From NCBI GenBank assembly GCA_905147135.1, contig LR990057.1, positions 5,828,001-5,892,000 on the forward strand: a stretch of 64,000 nt of DNA, in the 5' to 3' direction. Source of the stretch: Blastobasis lacticolella. Taxonomy: Eukaryota > Arthropoda > Insecta > Lepidoptera > Blastobasidae. Numbering within the stretch: position 1 is the stretch's first letter; every line of letters starts with the position of its first letter. The position numbers were made by a program, and so were the translations under genes. The notes beneath the pieces are model-generated. The model was not told where the DNA came from. It saw only the letters and a program-made list of their open reading frames with translations, and searched no databases. This document shows, in pieces, positions 37,101 through 39,085 of the stretch.

Positions 37101-38735
37101 CCGAGGAACGAACCAGCTCTCCGTTCACGAGTGATGTCATTTAATTTATTGGAAAGTTCTCGTAAATGATTAAATCTACAACTTCCTTCCTTCCAGATAC
37201 GTAATAGAAGTGTGGGAGCCCATGGACAGTCCTCTACTCGACAAACTCTTAAAACTTGGCTACCGTGTCATATCCGTGCCTAAAGACGTGTGGTACCTAG
37301 ACCACGGGTTCTGGGGCAAGACCCAGTTTTCGAATTGGCGGAGAATGTACGACCACAGGGTGCCGAAAGCTAGCAACCTGATGCTGGGAGGCGAAGTCGC
37401 CATGTGGAGCGAGTATATCGACGTCCAGGGATTAGGTGAGTCGAGTGACATTATTTTATCTAGTCTCGTCAACCGATAAACCCAACGCTCGCCTCTATTC
37501 GAACGGCTTTCAATTTAGATTTTTTGACATGATATGTTCGATATTTTGTAAAATATCGAACAGGCGATTGTCCCTTATTTAAAACCGTACTCATTCGGTG
37601 TTGCCAGGCACAGATCCAAGATTGAGGGGGGGGATTGAATAAACAAGCGGAGCGAGCTCCAAATTTTTTACATTTTGGCTCTTAAAAGGTGGGGTGGGGT
37701 TATCTTTACAAAAGCAAGTTAAGGAAAACAATGAATGAGCGACCGCAAAGAGCTTGGTGAAAGGTAAGGAAGGAAGGGAAGGATATGAACTGAATCAAAA
37801 ATTGGTGAATGGTTAGAAAAGTAATTGAAACCTATGCAAATATTTCGGCTTAGGTGCTTATTATATTTCGGATTAGGTAGTTACAATGAAAGTAACTTAA
37901 ATTATTGAATAAGCAATCGAAGCGCGCATGCAACTTTTAATATTGTGGATCTTAGAAGCTGGAGTGATTGTTAAAATGTTTATTTGAGCGAGCGCAGCGA
38001 GCTTTGAATTTTTGGTCTTGAAAGATTGGTGAATAGTATGAAAAAACTGAAACCAATGAATAAGCGAGCGCCGTAAGGTCCAAATTTTTGATATTTCCGA
38101 TCTAAAAAGCAGAAGTGATTTATAAAATGAATAAAATAATTAAGCGAACGATACGAGCTCAAAATTTTTGACATTGCGGTTCTAAAAGCAGGAGTGATTG
38201 ATAAATTGAATAAATAAATGAAGCGAGCGCAGCGAGCTTAACATTTTTGGCCTTTTGGCTCATAAAATAGTGGGCGATTGTGAGTTAGAGTCGCGGCTTA
38301 AGGATAAGGGGGTGGGGGGAGGGGGGAGGGGGGCAGTTCTACCTATTGCCGCTCTCACCCTTGGATCCGTGCCTGTCTATGTCAAATTTATTTAAAAAAT
38401 ATTAAATACTTTTCATACCGAAAATCAAAATTGGAAATCGTTCGAATCGAGGCTACCGTTTCAAAAATAAAGCCCCTGATCGGTTCCTACCGATCCTTGA
38501 TTCAAAAATTGCACTATAACATCTTAGACTAAATGTCATCTATCGCCCCCCAGACACGCGTATCTGGCCCCGCGCGGCGTCCGTGGCCGAGCGTCTGTGG
38601 GCGAACCCGGAGTCCCCGCCGTCGGCGGCCGAGCAGCGCATGCAGCGGCTGCGCGCGCGGCTGGCGGCGCGCGGCCTGCGCCCCGACGCCTTGGCGCCCG
38701 AGTGGTGCGCGCAGCACGCCGCCAAGTGTCTCTAG
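994..38735 (+). CDS. GH20 beta-N-acetylhexosaminidase, insect NAG type (nine coding exons)
   Basis: Join 994-1133, 6595-6798, 22745-22953, 25048-25378, 27649-27790, 28427-28612, 29329-29564, 37197-37435, 38554-38735. All junctions are GT-AG and all phases agree, giving 622 residues, normal for the family. Such enzymes remove terminal beta-linked GlcNAc/GalNAc from chitooligosaccharides or N-glycans, in secreted or lysosomal form. Visible: hydrophobic signal segment (residues 14-30); insect-type N-terminus with paired Cys and a WPKP motif; HRGLVLDTSRNF with substrate Arg242; LHWHVTD; His333 in the APAHAG motif; catalytic Asp403-Glu404 in HMGGDE; aromatic pocket Trp465, Trp489, Tyr516, Trp553 with Glu555. 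All expected active-site residues are present, so an active enzyme is inferred. The Cys/WPKP pattern favours the insect chitooligosaccharidolytic/NAG or fdl branch over a vertebrate-like HexA/B, but I cannot fix the paralogue. Intron 7 holds a complete LINE and intron 2 a whole LTR element. Confidence 0.92.
1450..1740 (-). repeat. unidentified dispersed repeat with (TAG)n-like end
   Basis: On the - strand this block has coding-like composition and runs into an ATAGTTATG plus TAGTAGTAG end near 1440, resembling a LINE/SINE 3' tail. It contains a 64-residue open frame with no recognisable domain. I regard it as a retroelement scrap in intron 1, not a gene. Confidence 0.3.
2042..2391 (+). mobile_element. 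Helitron-like non-autonomous element
   Basis: Begins TCTATACTATTAT after an A and ends in AAAAGCTAG before a T. This fits the 5'-TC...CTRR-3' ends and A|T insertion site of Helitrons. The interior (GTGTCTGTACATT, CTTGAMSTCTAYGG) is shared with the element at 55534-55993. No coding capacity. The 3' hairpin is not obvious, so the class is inferred from termini and insertion site. Confidence 0.5.
2400..4116. other. intron 1 sequence with decayed repeats
   Basis: A family A relic (2400-2475, -) begins the stretch. At 3370-3490 the - strand reads a frameshifted RTE-type LINE C-terminus (KR-RG-SPKKR motif). At 3950-4050 the + strand has another such scrap (HGRPKKRW). Nothing else is recognised. 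Confidence 0.4.
4117..4312 (-). repeat. tRNA-Gly-like SINE, diverged copy
   Basis: The - strand carries a tRNA-like head with B box GGTTCGATTCCCGGCCGGGC and TGCCACGC in the anticodon-loop region, followed by a conserved body (ACCCAGAC..., GCGCCATCTAG). The head matches tRNA-Gly(GCC) style sequence. Other copies: 10458-10725 (+), 25437-25710 (+), 29758-29974 (-), 36475-36715 (+), 50193-50424 (-). Because of the attached body these are SINEs, not tRNA genes. Confidence 0.7.
4537..4998 (+). pseudogene. LINE ORF1 C-terminal remnant, 153 aa
   Basis: Open frame whose second half (VYVWRLSKITTVEHIKEHI, then SFKVLIPRNK, LWLKGIKYRLF) resembles the RRM/CTD-like C-terminus of insect LINE ORF1 proteins, which bind element RNA. 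The first part lacks a recognisable zinc finger or long coiled coil. It ends just before the ORF2 remnant. The family assignment is by pattern only. Non-functional in isolation because ORF2 is deleted. Confidence 0.6.
5005..6248 (+). pseudogene. LINE ORF2 remnant: truncated endonuclease fused to RT C-terminus
   Basis: Residues 1-75 from Met at 5005 match the start of an AP-like endonuclease (QETW motif). They are followed without a stop by RT sequence (LFNLYINGLIEEL, SYADDMLLL). After a SINE insertion the frame resumes as YVNAYGLKYNVNKTELMVF and continues through the LINE thumb/C-terminal region to about 6245. The frame across the insertion is exactly restored if the 218 bp at 5422-5639 are set aside. 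The central RT motifs are lost, so the protein cannot be a working polymerase. Confidence 0.75.
5422..5639 (-). mobile_element. short retroposon nested in the LINE, 8-bp TSD
   Basis: GTTATGTT at 5414-5421 is repeated at 5632-5639. Removing one copy plus the insert restores an open LINE frame (CERY|VNAYGLKY). The left edge is T-rich with CTT repeats, that is an A/G-rich tail on the - strand, so the element reads on the - strand. No tRNA-like boxes were recognised. Confidence 0.7.
6595..6798 (+). CDS. hexosaminidase exon 2 (Cys-rich N-terminal region)
   Basis: The acceptor CTCCGCAG and donor GTACGT bound 67 codons plus split Glu and Arg codons. Sequence pattern WVYKC-x4-C ... LTLCWTVC ... IWPKP is the insect NAG-type N-terminal module that precedes the GH20b domain. 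The only nearby repeats are family relics downstream (about 6830-6990). Confidence 0.85.
6799..7723. other. intron 2, first part
   Basis: 6830-6990 is a dispersed repeat (TTGACCACCTTCTCACC...GTGACGACGCGG) also present near 28240-28400 and, in part, 9640-9720. 7010-7320 holds an open - strand frame of 101 residues with no recognised motif; it is probably repeat-derived. The rest is AT-rich without visible features. Confidence 0.35.
7724..8190 (-). repeat. tRNA-Thr-like SINE (-) interrupted by a MITE
   Basis: The - strand carries the head (GACTCGTAAGC-like anticodon region, degraded here, then ATTGGTACA), the GTTTCCCTCACC block and the tail TGGATCATGG...CGCAAGAGC family. Other copies: 20226-20345 (+), 29005-29275 (+), 42993-43275 (+), 43310-43573 (-), 49189-49475 (+). 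Tail-only pieces lie at 9435-9530, 21205-21310, 22485-22620, 24212-24330 and 54265-54315. The CTCGTAA loop matches tRNA-Thr(CGU). Confidence 0.65.
7876..7982. mobile_element. 107-bp MITE with 25-bp inverted ends
   Basis: Ends read TAGGGCGGCTTGCACCA and, as reverse complement, TAGACCAGCTTGCACCA, with matching ATTCTTA/GTTCTTA inward. TA at both edges suggests a TA target, as for Tc1/mariner-related MITEs. It splits the SINE at 7724-8190. Confidence 0.65.
8584..8849 (+). repeat. SINE-like repeat, family C, (ATG)n tail
   Basis: About 260 bp from GGCCGTGTGGTGTCCGGC through AGAATAGCACCAACCCCTTA to CTGCAGTGGACTGTTACGGG and (ATG)n. Other copies: 11571-11832 (+), 24665-24923 (+), 59992-60250 (+), 20938-21194 (-), 27177-27436 (-, with 12-bp TSD). 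Diverged pieces lie at 19895-20005, 47934-48093 and 48967-49040 (-). The tail and TSD indicate target-primed retroposition by an RTE-like partner, which is inferred. Confidence 0.7.
9846..9957 (-). repeat. SINE-like repeat, family A (-)
   Basis: Reverse complement of the 253-373 block, preceded on the + strand by an A-run at 9821-9830. Just upstream, 9435-9530 is a tail-only piece of the tRNA-Thr-like SINE (-). The remaining sequence between 8850 and 10457 shows nothing recognisable. Confidence 0.6.
10458..10725 (+). repeat. tRNA-Gly-like SINE
   Basis: Well preserved head: GGTTCAGTGGTCAACATGCC (A-box side), TGCCACGCAAGAGGTC and GGTTCGATTCCCGGCCGGGC (B box), then the body, ending in a long T-run near 10725. 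The anticodon-loop GCC and the GTGGTTCAGTGGT stretch match tRNA-Gly(GCC). The acceptor stem is not complementary, so it is not a functional tRNA gene. Confidence 0.75.
11036..11211 (+). pseudogene. NUMT: mitochondrial cytochrome b C-terminal fragment
   Basis: The 176 bp read as LNKLGGVIALV-SILTLIILPF, then after a one-base frame shift FYRINQILFPTIVTTIILLT and IGARPM. This is the last transmembrane region of insect cytochrome b in the invertebrate mitochondrial code (ATA as Met). The conserved Trp before IGARP is TAA instead of TGA/TGG, and the frame is broken near 11120. It lies in intron 2 and cannot be expressed as protein. Confidence 0.85.
11520..11570 (+). promoter_or_regulatory. promoter-like DRE palindrome plus TATA-like box
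   Basis: GCTATCGATATCGAGTATCGATAG contains two overlapping TATCGAT cores (the DREF element is TATCGATA), then GAGTATTTAAG 10 bp on. A diverged second copy lies at 12095-12150 (TATCGATATCGACTATCGAT ... GAGTATTTATG). No gene follows; a family C repeat begins at 11571. It may be the promoter of an old mobile element. Confidence 0.35.
11833..13371. other. intron 2 spacer with weak repeats
   Basis: Includes the second DRE-like copy. At 13105-13225 there is a LINE 3'UTR-like block (TTTATTGTACACAAACATG ... GAGTTTTCTACCAGCAAACC) whose second half recurs inverted near 30210-30240. 13345-13371 is (TA)-rich and ends in the target of the LTR element. No gene seen. Confidence 0.4.
13372..13859 (+). repeat. 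5' LTR (488 bp)
   Basis: Contains two 22-bp units (GGTCAATAGTAYGGACTCAT), a GC-rich core with GCGCCCTCTGGTGG at 13449-13462, and a frame starting MKWNKYSGVNVNLFF at 13728. That frame continues 19 codons into the internal region before stopping. Whether this small frame is translated is unknown. Confidence 0.85.
15166..15561 (-). pseudogene. LINE C-terminal scrap inside the LTR element
   Basis: An open - strand frame contains KSKRPRGRSPKRWVDQI, the basic motif seen at the C-terminus of RTE-like LINE proteins in this window (3.4 kb, 54.8 kb). Only about 30 residues are recognisable. It shows that the LTR element's interior is built partly of captured repeat sequence. Confidence 0.45.
17106..17420. 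repeat. 15-bp minisatellite within the LTR element
   Basis: About eleven near-perfect copies of CCTGTGTGGCTCCCG between 17109 and 17265. They decay into GTGTGGCATTT-type units to about 17420, with related GTTGCGTGGCGGCCT units at 17565-17612. The period is a multiple of three and the unit lacks stops, so several frames on both strands are open. These frames are not evidence of a gene. Confidence 0.85.
18301..18810 (+). repeat. 3' LTR (510 bp)
   Basis: Matches the 5' LTR throughout by eye. It has three rather than two 22-bp GGTCAATAGTAYGGACTCAT units, exactly accounting for the 22-bp length difference. The second GCGCCCTCTGGTGG motif is at 18400-18413. It is followed directly by (TA)n. Confidence 0.85.
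18829..19622 (-). mobile_element. LINE remnant: RT thumb to 3' end, 5'-truncated
   Basis: On the - strand, pieces in shifted frames read LNRIREYAGSYVLLVNPAKS, HLSWAGHIALVSKKVHYTF, LDYADVCFLDATEELLNKL, then VSEFRTQLKWLPIRRR and WYGGSFTVH. Together they are the C-terminal part of an insect CR1/Jockey-like reverse transcriptase. Several frameshifts and stops make it dead. Its 3' end runs into the (TA)n tract that received the LTR element. Confidence 0.75.
19700..20345 (+). repeat. repeat cluster: family A, family C piece (-), tRNA-Thr-like SINE
   Basis: 19700-19815 is a family A copy. 19895-20005 is a diverged family C piece on the - strand. 20226-20345 is a truncated tRNA-Thr-like SINE with CCGACTCGTAAGCGAGAGG, in which the B box has been deleted (ACCGGGTATCAATGACTC). 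Confidence 0.55.
20938..21310 (-). repeat. family C repeat (-) followed by SINE tail
   Basis: 20938-21194 is the reverse complement of family C, from CATCATCACAGCCC to CCGGACACCATACAGCC. 21205-21310 is the tail of the tRNA-Thr-like SINE, also on the - strand. 21311-22190 shows no recognisable feature. Confidence 0.6.
22200..22620. repeat. chimeric SINE: Gly-type tail (-) joined to Thr-type body (+)
   Basis: 22205-22345 is the body of the tRNA-Gly-like SINE on the - strand. At TTCTGCTCGG it switches to the + strand tRNA-Thr-like SINE near its B box (GGTTCGAACCCCAGTGCC). That SINE continues to the TGATCATG and GATCATGGTCAAGGGCCCC tail at about 22620. The junction lies at the two B boxes, which are similar in inverted orientation. 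Confidence 0.5.
22745..22953 (+). CDS. hexosaminidase exon 3 (GH20b domain)
   Basis: Acceptor TATCACCAG and donor AAAA|GTGAGT bound 69 codons plus split codons on both sides. Encodes the GH20b alpha/beta domain (VVVYISVSS, EEYTLDV) with an N-glycosylation sequon NVT. The phase joins exon 2 as Arg and exon 4 as Lys. Confidence 0.85.
22954..24664. other. intron 3
   Basis: Mostly unique-looking AT-rich sequence. 23535-23720 resembles a LINE 3'UTR in - orientation (AATAAATAAATAAAAAAGTC, TTTATTGTAAC). 24212-24330 is a tail piece of the tRNA-Thr-like SINE (-). No gene seen. Confidence 0.4.
24665..24923 (+). repeat. family C repeat
   Basis: A nearly full copy (GGCCGCGTGGTGTCCGGC to GGGCTGTGATGATG) 125 bp upstream of exon 4. 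Confidence 0.65.
25048..25378 (+). CDS. hexosaminidase exon 4 (start of GH20 barrel)
   Basis: Starts at 25048: the alternative AG two bases on would run into TAG. Encodes HRGLVLDTSRNFVPL with substrate-binding Arg242 and Asp247, then MNVLHWHVTDSHSFPLE, the signature of the GH20 (beta/alpha)8 barrel. Donor ACGAA|GTAAGTA leaves two bases, completed by exon 5. The G of this donor also ends an AAG Lys codon in genomic sequence. Confidence 0.9.
25437..25710 (+). repeat. tRNA-Gly-like SINE
   Basis: Head with CTGAGTGGTTCAGTGG, GCCACGCAAGAGGTCCCGGG and B box, then the standard body, ending in TTATTTATTATTTATT. It lies 60 bp into intron 4. 25711-26640 has only a (TAGA)n microsatellite at 26163-26195. 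Confidence 0.7.
26640..26925 (-). mobile_element. RTE-like LINE C-terminal fragment
   Basis: The - strand frame reads MAGHIAHRIYGRRESKVLDW, then PRTGRRSV and MWTDDLRP, then a shifted frame. This is the same C-terminal domain as the better copy at 61792-62095. Its end (TATTCTGTGAGCTATGTG...CGCCACTTAACCCTGG) is carried into the exon 5 duplication units, so the insertion predates those duplications. Confidence 0.7.
26920..27050 (+). pseudogene. partial duplicate of exon 5 with its acceptor, copy 1
   Basis: Intronic lead-in CTTGGTTACCCTGTGGTAACCG and acceptor TTTCTCAG at 26987-26994 precede a 52-bp exon-like stretch. It translates in the exon 5 frame as YDAYNSSEIFSTAEMRI (true exon: YGAYSSGEIYSTAEVRA). 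No stop occurs in the homologous part. A GTAAG donor-like site follows at 27063-27067. Splicing here would break the downstream frame. Confidence 0.75.
27090..27176 (+). pseudogene. partial duplicate of exon 5 acceptor, copy 2
   Basis: Lead-in CCTGGCAGCCTAGGTTCGCT and acceptor CGCTCCCCAG, then 18 bp of exon-like sequence (ATACGACGCGTGCTCCTC). It is cut by insertion of a family C repeat at 27177-27436, whose 12-bp target duplication CGCGTGCTCCTC restarts at 27437. Confidence 0.75.
27177..27436 (-). mobile_element. family C repeat with 12-bp TSD inside a decoy exon
   Basis: The - strand element runs from TGGCCGTGTGGTGTCCGGC to GATGATGATGAG-like tail at the left edge. CGCGTGCTCCTC occurs at 27165-27176 and again at 27437-27448. 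This target-site duplication shows that family C moves as a unit. Confidence 0.8.
27520..27598 (+). pseudogene. partial duplicate of exon 5 acceptor, copy 3
   Basis: Lead-in CCCTGGCAACCTCGGTTCGC and acceptor CGCTCCCCAG at 27569-27578, then AAACGGCACGTACTCCTAA. In frame this is NGTYS followed by a stop. It abuts the lead-in of the true exon 5, so the last two units are directly tandem (about 70 bp). Confidence 0.8.
27649..27790 (+). CDS. hexosaminidase exon 5 (catalytic His region)
   Basis: Acceptor CCACTCCCCAG, donor GGGAAT|GTGAGG. 47 codons plus a split Lys. Very GC-rich middle (GCGTACGCGCGCGCGCG). Encodes VRVVVEIDAPAHAGNGWQWGN: His333 corresponds to the conserved GH20 active-site histidine. 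Chosen over the three upstream look-alikes because only this copy has the full open exon and correct phase to exon 6. Confidence 0.9.
27791..28426. other. intron 5
   Basis: Unique AT-rich sequence, then a dispersed repeat at about 28235-28410 (GACCGCCATCTCACCTGG, ACTTTCCATCAGGTGACCC), related to family A and to 6830-6990. Confidence 0.4.
28427..28612 (+). CDS. hexosaminidase exon 6 (catalytic Asp-Glu)
   Basis: Exactly 62 codons, phase 0 at both ends. Encodes EYGLGNLAVC, a disulfide-type CIQPPC segment and ends in ALFHMGGDE. Asp403 and Glu404 are the GH20 pair: Asp orients the substrate acetamido nucleophile and Glu is the acid/base. The donor GAG|GTGAGT follows Glu404 directly. Confidence 0.92.
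28753..28857 (+). pseudogene. duplicated second half of exon 6, catalytic Glu changed to Val
   Basis: A 105-bp copy of the last 35 codons of exon 6, 245 bp downstream, with the following donor GTGAGTCTT retained. Aligned codon by codon it has four replacements (Pro to Leu, Gln to Glu, Met to Ile, and catalytic GAG to GTG, Glu to Val) and seven synonymous codon changes. There are no indels and no stops. It begins after GGGGCTAG, a possible but weak acceptor with little pyrimidine tract. If used, the exon is phase 0 at both ends and would insert 35 residues or replace exon 6 sequence. It is either a decaying duplicate or an alternative exon making a catalytically dead form. Confidence 0.8.
29005..29275 (+). 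repeat. tRNA-Thr-like SINE
   Basis: GGCGGTGGCCTAGTGG, CGACTCGCAAGCGAGAGG, GGTGAGGGAAACATCGTGAG and the TGGATCATGGTCAGAGCGGA tail, ending about 50 bp before exon 7. The B box region is partly lost. Confidence 0.65.
29329..29564 (+). CDS. hexosaminidase exon 7
   Basis: Acceptor CCAATTTCCCAG, donor GATCG|GTATGT. 78 codons plus two bases. Encodes VFLPCWNSSEEI, with an NSS sequon, through PVMLWSSELTQADR. Trp465 matches a conserved substrate-stacking tryptophan of GH20. Phase links exon 6 (0) to exon 8 (Arg split). Confidence 0.9.
29758..29974 (-). repeat. tRNA-Gly-like SINE (-)
   Basis: Standard body (GCGCCATCTAGCCCC, ACCCAGACCCGTAACAG) and head in reverse orientation. The CATGTTGACC part of the head is deleted. 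It lies in intron 7, upstream of the CR1-like LINE. Confidence 0.7.
30601..31674 (+). CDS. LINE ORF1 protein, PHD-finger and coiled-coil type
   Basis: 357 residues from ATG at 30601. The N-terminus has Cys5, Cys8, Cys20, Cys23, His28, Cys31, Cys46, Cys49, a complete C4HC3 PHD/RING-like zinc finger. Residues about 100-175 are a charged heptad-rich coiled coil (LRELRELRNEIREARQEF). The rest (VDISGVPEANGEN, RPRPIAVRLARRSLRDELL, FYVNERLTRENRRLLYAAR) is the nucleic-acid binding CTD shared by insect LINE ORF1 proteins. It is expected to coat element RNA and assist target-primed reverse transcription. No stop or frameshift is seen. It overlaps a third frame at 31535-32176. Confidence 0.85.
   Translation: MVVKCHACGRFLSAAEAVACSRCQRTNHRECVSVPVGVRVCESWRCPECQEKIPVKASTPVLPGAPSMMEAMDTGALESTPLDATAYMDTSRVDTSVHDMQGTVLRELRELRNEIREARQEFRELRTDVVELKSLVVRCDGRVDAVESRIDALEKRMKDDEAAQSVQALEATIVRLKLDISDREQDALGNDVDISGVPEANGENVIHIVLGCSAKVGLHLDERDLVSCQRVGAIREAGGGAVRPRPIAVRLARRSLRDELLRAARVRRSPTTEGVGIAANPARFYVNERLTRENRRLLYAARESARLLEWRYVWTREGRIYARKAQGDPGHRIRTEPDVLRVFGAGCVSLSKIDPKP
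31675..32108 (+). other. G-poor spacer between LINE ORF1 and ORF2
   Basis: A 430-bp tract made largely of A, C and T, with very few G on the + strand (for example CATACTCACACAATATATAC). A frame in a third phase stays open from inside ORF1 (31535) to 32176, past the start of ORF2's open frame. Its translation is low-complexity (H, N, T, I rich) with no motif. The spacer may be an unstructured leader that helps ORF2 translation, which is inference. Confidence 0.6.
32109..35006 (+). CDS. LINE ORF2: AP endonuclease and reverse transcriptase
   Basis: Open from 32109; recognised homology starts with LGLLNAGSLGTRHDEFLVAM. The endonuclease has INETWLRD, a GVGFY stretch, LLGDFNINLLE and SHAFLTCE (catalytic Glu, Asp/Asn and terminal His). 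The RT has NAVGVDGISLDML, RPISVLPC, GFRRHHST, LLDFSRAFDS, GVPQGSILGP and HIYADDLQLY with the catalytic Asp pair. The C-terminus has WNDLPPPLRS, typical of CR1. About 940 residues, normal length. No in-frame ATG precedes the endonuclease homology. The first is within it (MDRHRVD, near 32247), so either a non-AUG or coupled start is used or the start is mutated. Confidence 0.9.
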   Translation, partial: RSNAVTINLILSHPHQILSTFNNKRLKLGLLNAGSLGTRHDEFLVAMDRHRVDIMAINETWLRDNRTARAPAVPNYRLRHIPRSNDVRSRGGGVGFYVARTVHARTLIHPDAPQVEQMWLRLTVRGSVIVVGTAYRPPWLSVDTFIDAMTESLGAFSWANNIILLGDFNINLLEHNATNTKKLLNLFSCFRITQYVTQPTHFTDTSATLIDVIATDLKVREVVVDYVRDLGSHAFLTCEVNINKPKLTPFNVLRRDILSIDLEQFNADLALIDFNYIFSLEVVDDMVTYLNQCILTLFNKHAPLKNRRIKDHQYPWITYNIKQMMSKRDEAHARARSSGLDTHFRYYKELKKVVEGALVREKRAYYDFYVNSNVHDPRSLWSHIKRNVRIRSVGEVPDHLLKDPNTINDHFLKVPGSLDVSGLEVEYFKTHCGNLSQFQLRTVTEETIYKTLKSLKSNAVGVDGISLDMLLMMTPNILPVLTSVINTSIETGQFPTAWQHAIVRPLPKNSNPATMSDLRPISVLPCASKILEKVVGDQVRKYLEENDILPVVQSGFRRHHSTCTALAQVVDDILEAQDNGQGTLLALLDFSRAFDSIDVSLLLAKLKYYGFCGQALNWFASYFRHRKQHVETMDGGGVVHESGQSAVMRGVPQGSILGPILFIIYTADITRVIQHSFYHIYADDLQLYIPCSPGDVDSAITRLNEDLDNIAKWAQSNSLLINSSKSKFMILGSGKQIEKIAAKNSIVQIQGEPIQRVSEARNLGLTLDEQLRFEKHVSDVLSQCFYRLKVLYQIRPFINTKVRIQLCDALVLSKLNYMDIVYGPRLLVRTKKRIQQMQNSCARFCFHIPPRTHVTPYLNEANVLKMHYRRELHLANLLFGVVRYRTPPYLADKLLWTSDIQNVTRASRYSLVLPRHRTTAFRGSFQFAATKCWNDLPPPLRSLQSLVTFRKHFKILLLDTQKKHI
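35007..35930 (+). other. LINE 3'UTR with (TTTCTA)n end
   Basis: Contains GGTCTCACTGAAAACCAGCG near 35561 and an inverted CACTGACCTCAAATAAATAC/ATTTGGAGGTCAGTG hairpin at 35808-35846. TTTCTATTTCTATTTCTATTTCTA terminates it. Short hairpin-plus-microsatellite 3' ends are characteristic of CR1-group LINEs. Confidence 0.6.
35931..37196. other. remainder of intron 7
   Basis: 36475-36715 is a + strand tRNA-Gly-like SINE. 36900-37140 resembles an AT-rich 3'UTR followed by AATGCCCCCCGGAATGATGC, a pattern related to 40560-41050. No host exon is visible here. Confidence 0.45.
37197..37435 (+). CDS. hexosaminidase exon 8
   Basis: Acceptor TTCCTTCCAG, donor TTAG|GTGAGT. 79 codons plus split Arg and Asp/Gly codons. 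Encodes VIEVWEPM (Trp489), DVWYLDHG (Tyr516, Asp518) and LGGEVAMWSEYID (Trp553, Glu555), which line the -1 and +1 sugar subsites in GH20 enzymes. Confidence 0.9.
37636..38290. repeat. degenerate ~80-bp tandem repeats in intron 8
   Basis: Repeating units read GAATAAnnAAGCGAGCGCAGCGAGCT, then CnAATTTTTGnCATTTnGG, then TCTnAAAAGnnGGAGTGATT. At least five units are visible, diverged from each other. A G-run (GGGGGTGGGGGGAGGGGGGAG) follows at about 38308-38332. Confidence 0.6.
38554..38735 (+). CDS. hexosaminidase exon 9 (C-terminus and stop)
   Basis: Acceptor CGCCCCCCAG. Encodes TRIWPRAASVAERLWANPES, the conserved closing helix motif of GH20, and ends WCAQHAAKCL with TAG at 38733-38735. It is strongly GC-rich compared with its AT-rich surroundings. 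Confidence 0.9.
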
Positions 38736-38942
38736 GGAGGACTTAAGCCTCACAATCAAAGTGTCTGTAGGGGGCACTTAAGCCCCACCATCAGTGTTTG
38801 TAGGGGGGGACGGGGGACTTATGTCTCACAATCACAATAACTCGCTAATCAATCACAATTCCAGAGGTATATTAGAAGGTGATGACCATAAACGGCGATG
38901 ACAACTTTCCATCAGGTGCCCTTTTGCGTGGCCAGCCCGCTA

Positions 38943-39085
38943 GGGCTGCGCCCCGACGCGCTCGCGCCAGAGTAGTGTGCGTAGCATGCCGCCAAGTGTT
39001 TGTAGGGGGGGAGAAGTTATGTTTCACAATGAAATTTATCACAATGATTCGGTAATCAATCACAATTTCAGATGTATTATAGGCC
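38943..39085 (+). pseudogene. duplicate of exon 9 end and 3'UTR
   Basis: GGCTGCGCCCCGACGCGCTC onward copies the last 20 codons of exon 9, offset by 270 bp. In frame it reads LRPDALAPE, stop, CA, stop, HAAKCL, stop: the Trp and Gln codons have become TAG. No indels occur. The 3'UTR is copied too (TCGCTAATCAATCACAATTCCAGAG at 38843 versus TCGGTAATCAATCACAATTTCAGAT at 39049). A family A fragment lies at the left join. Confidence 0.85.
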
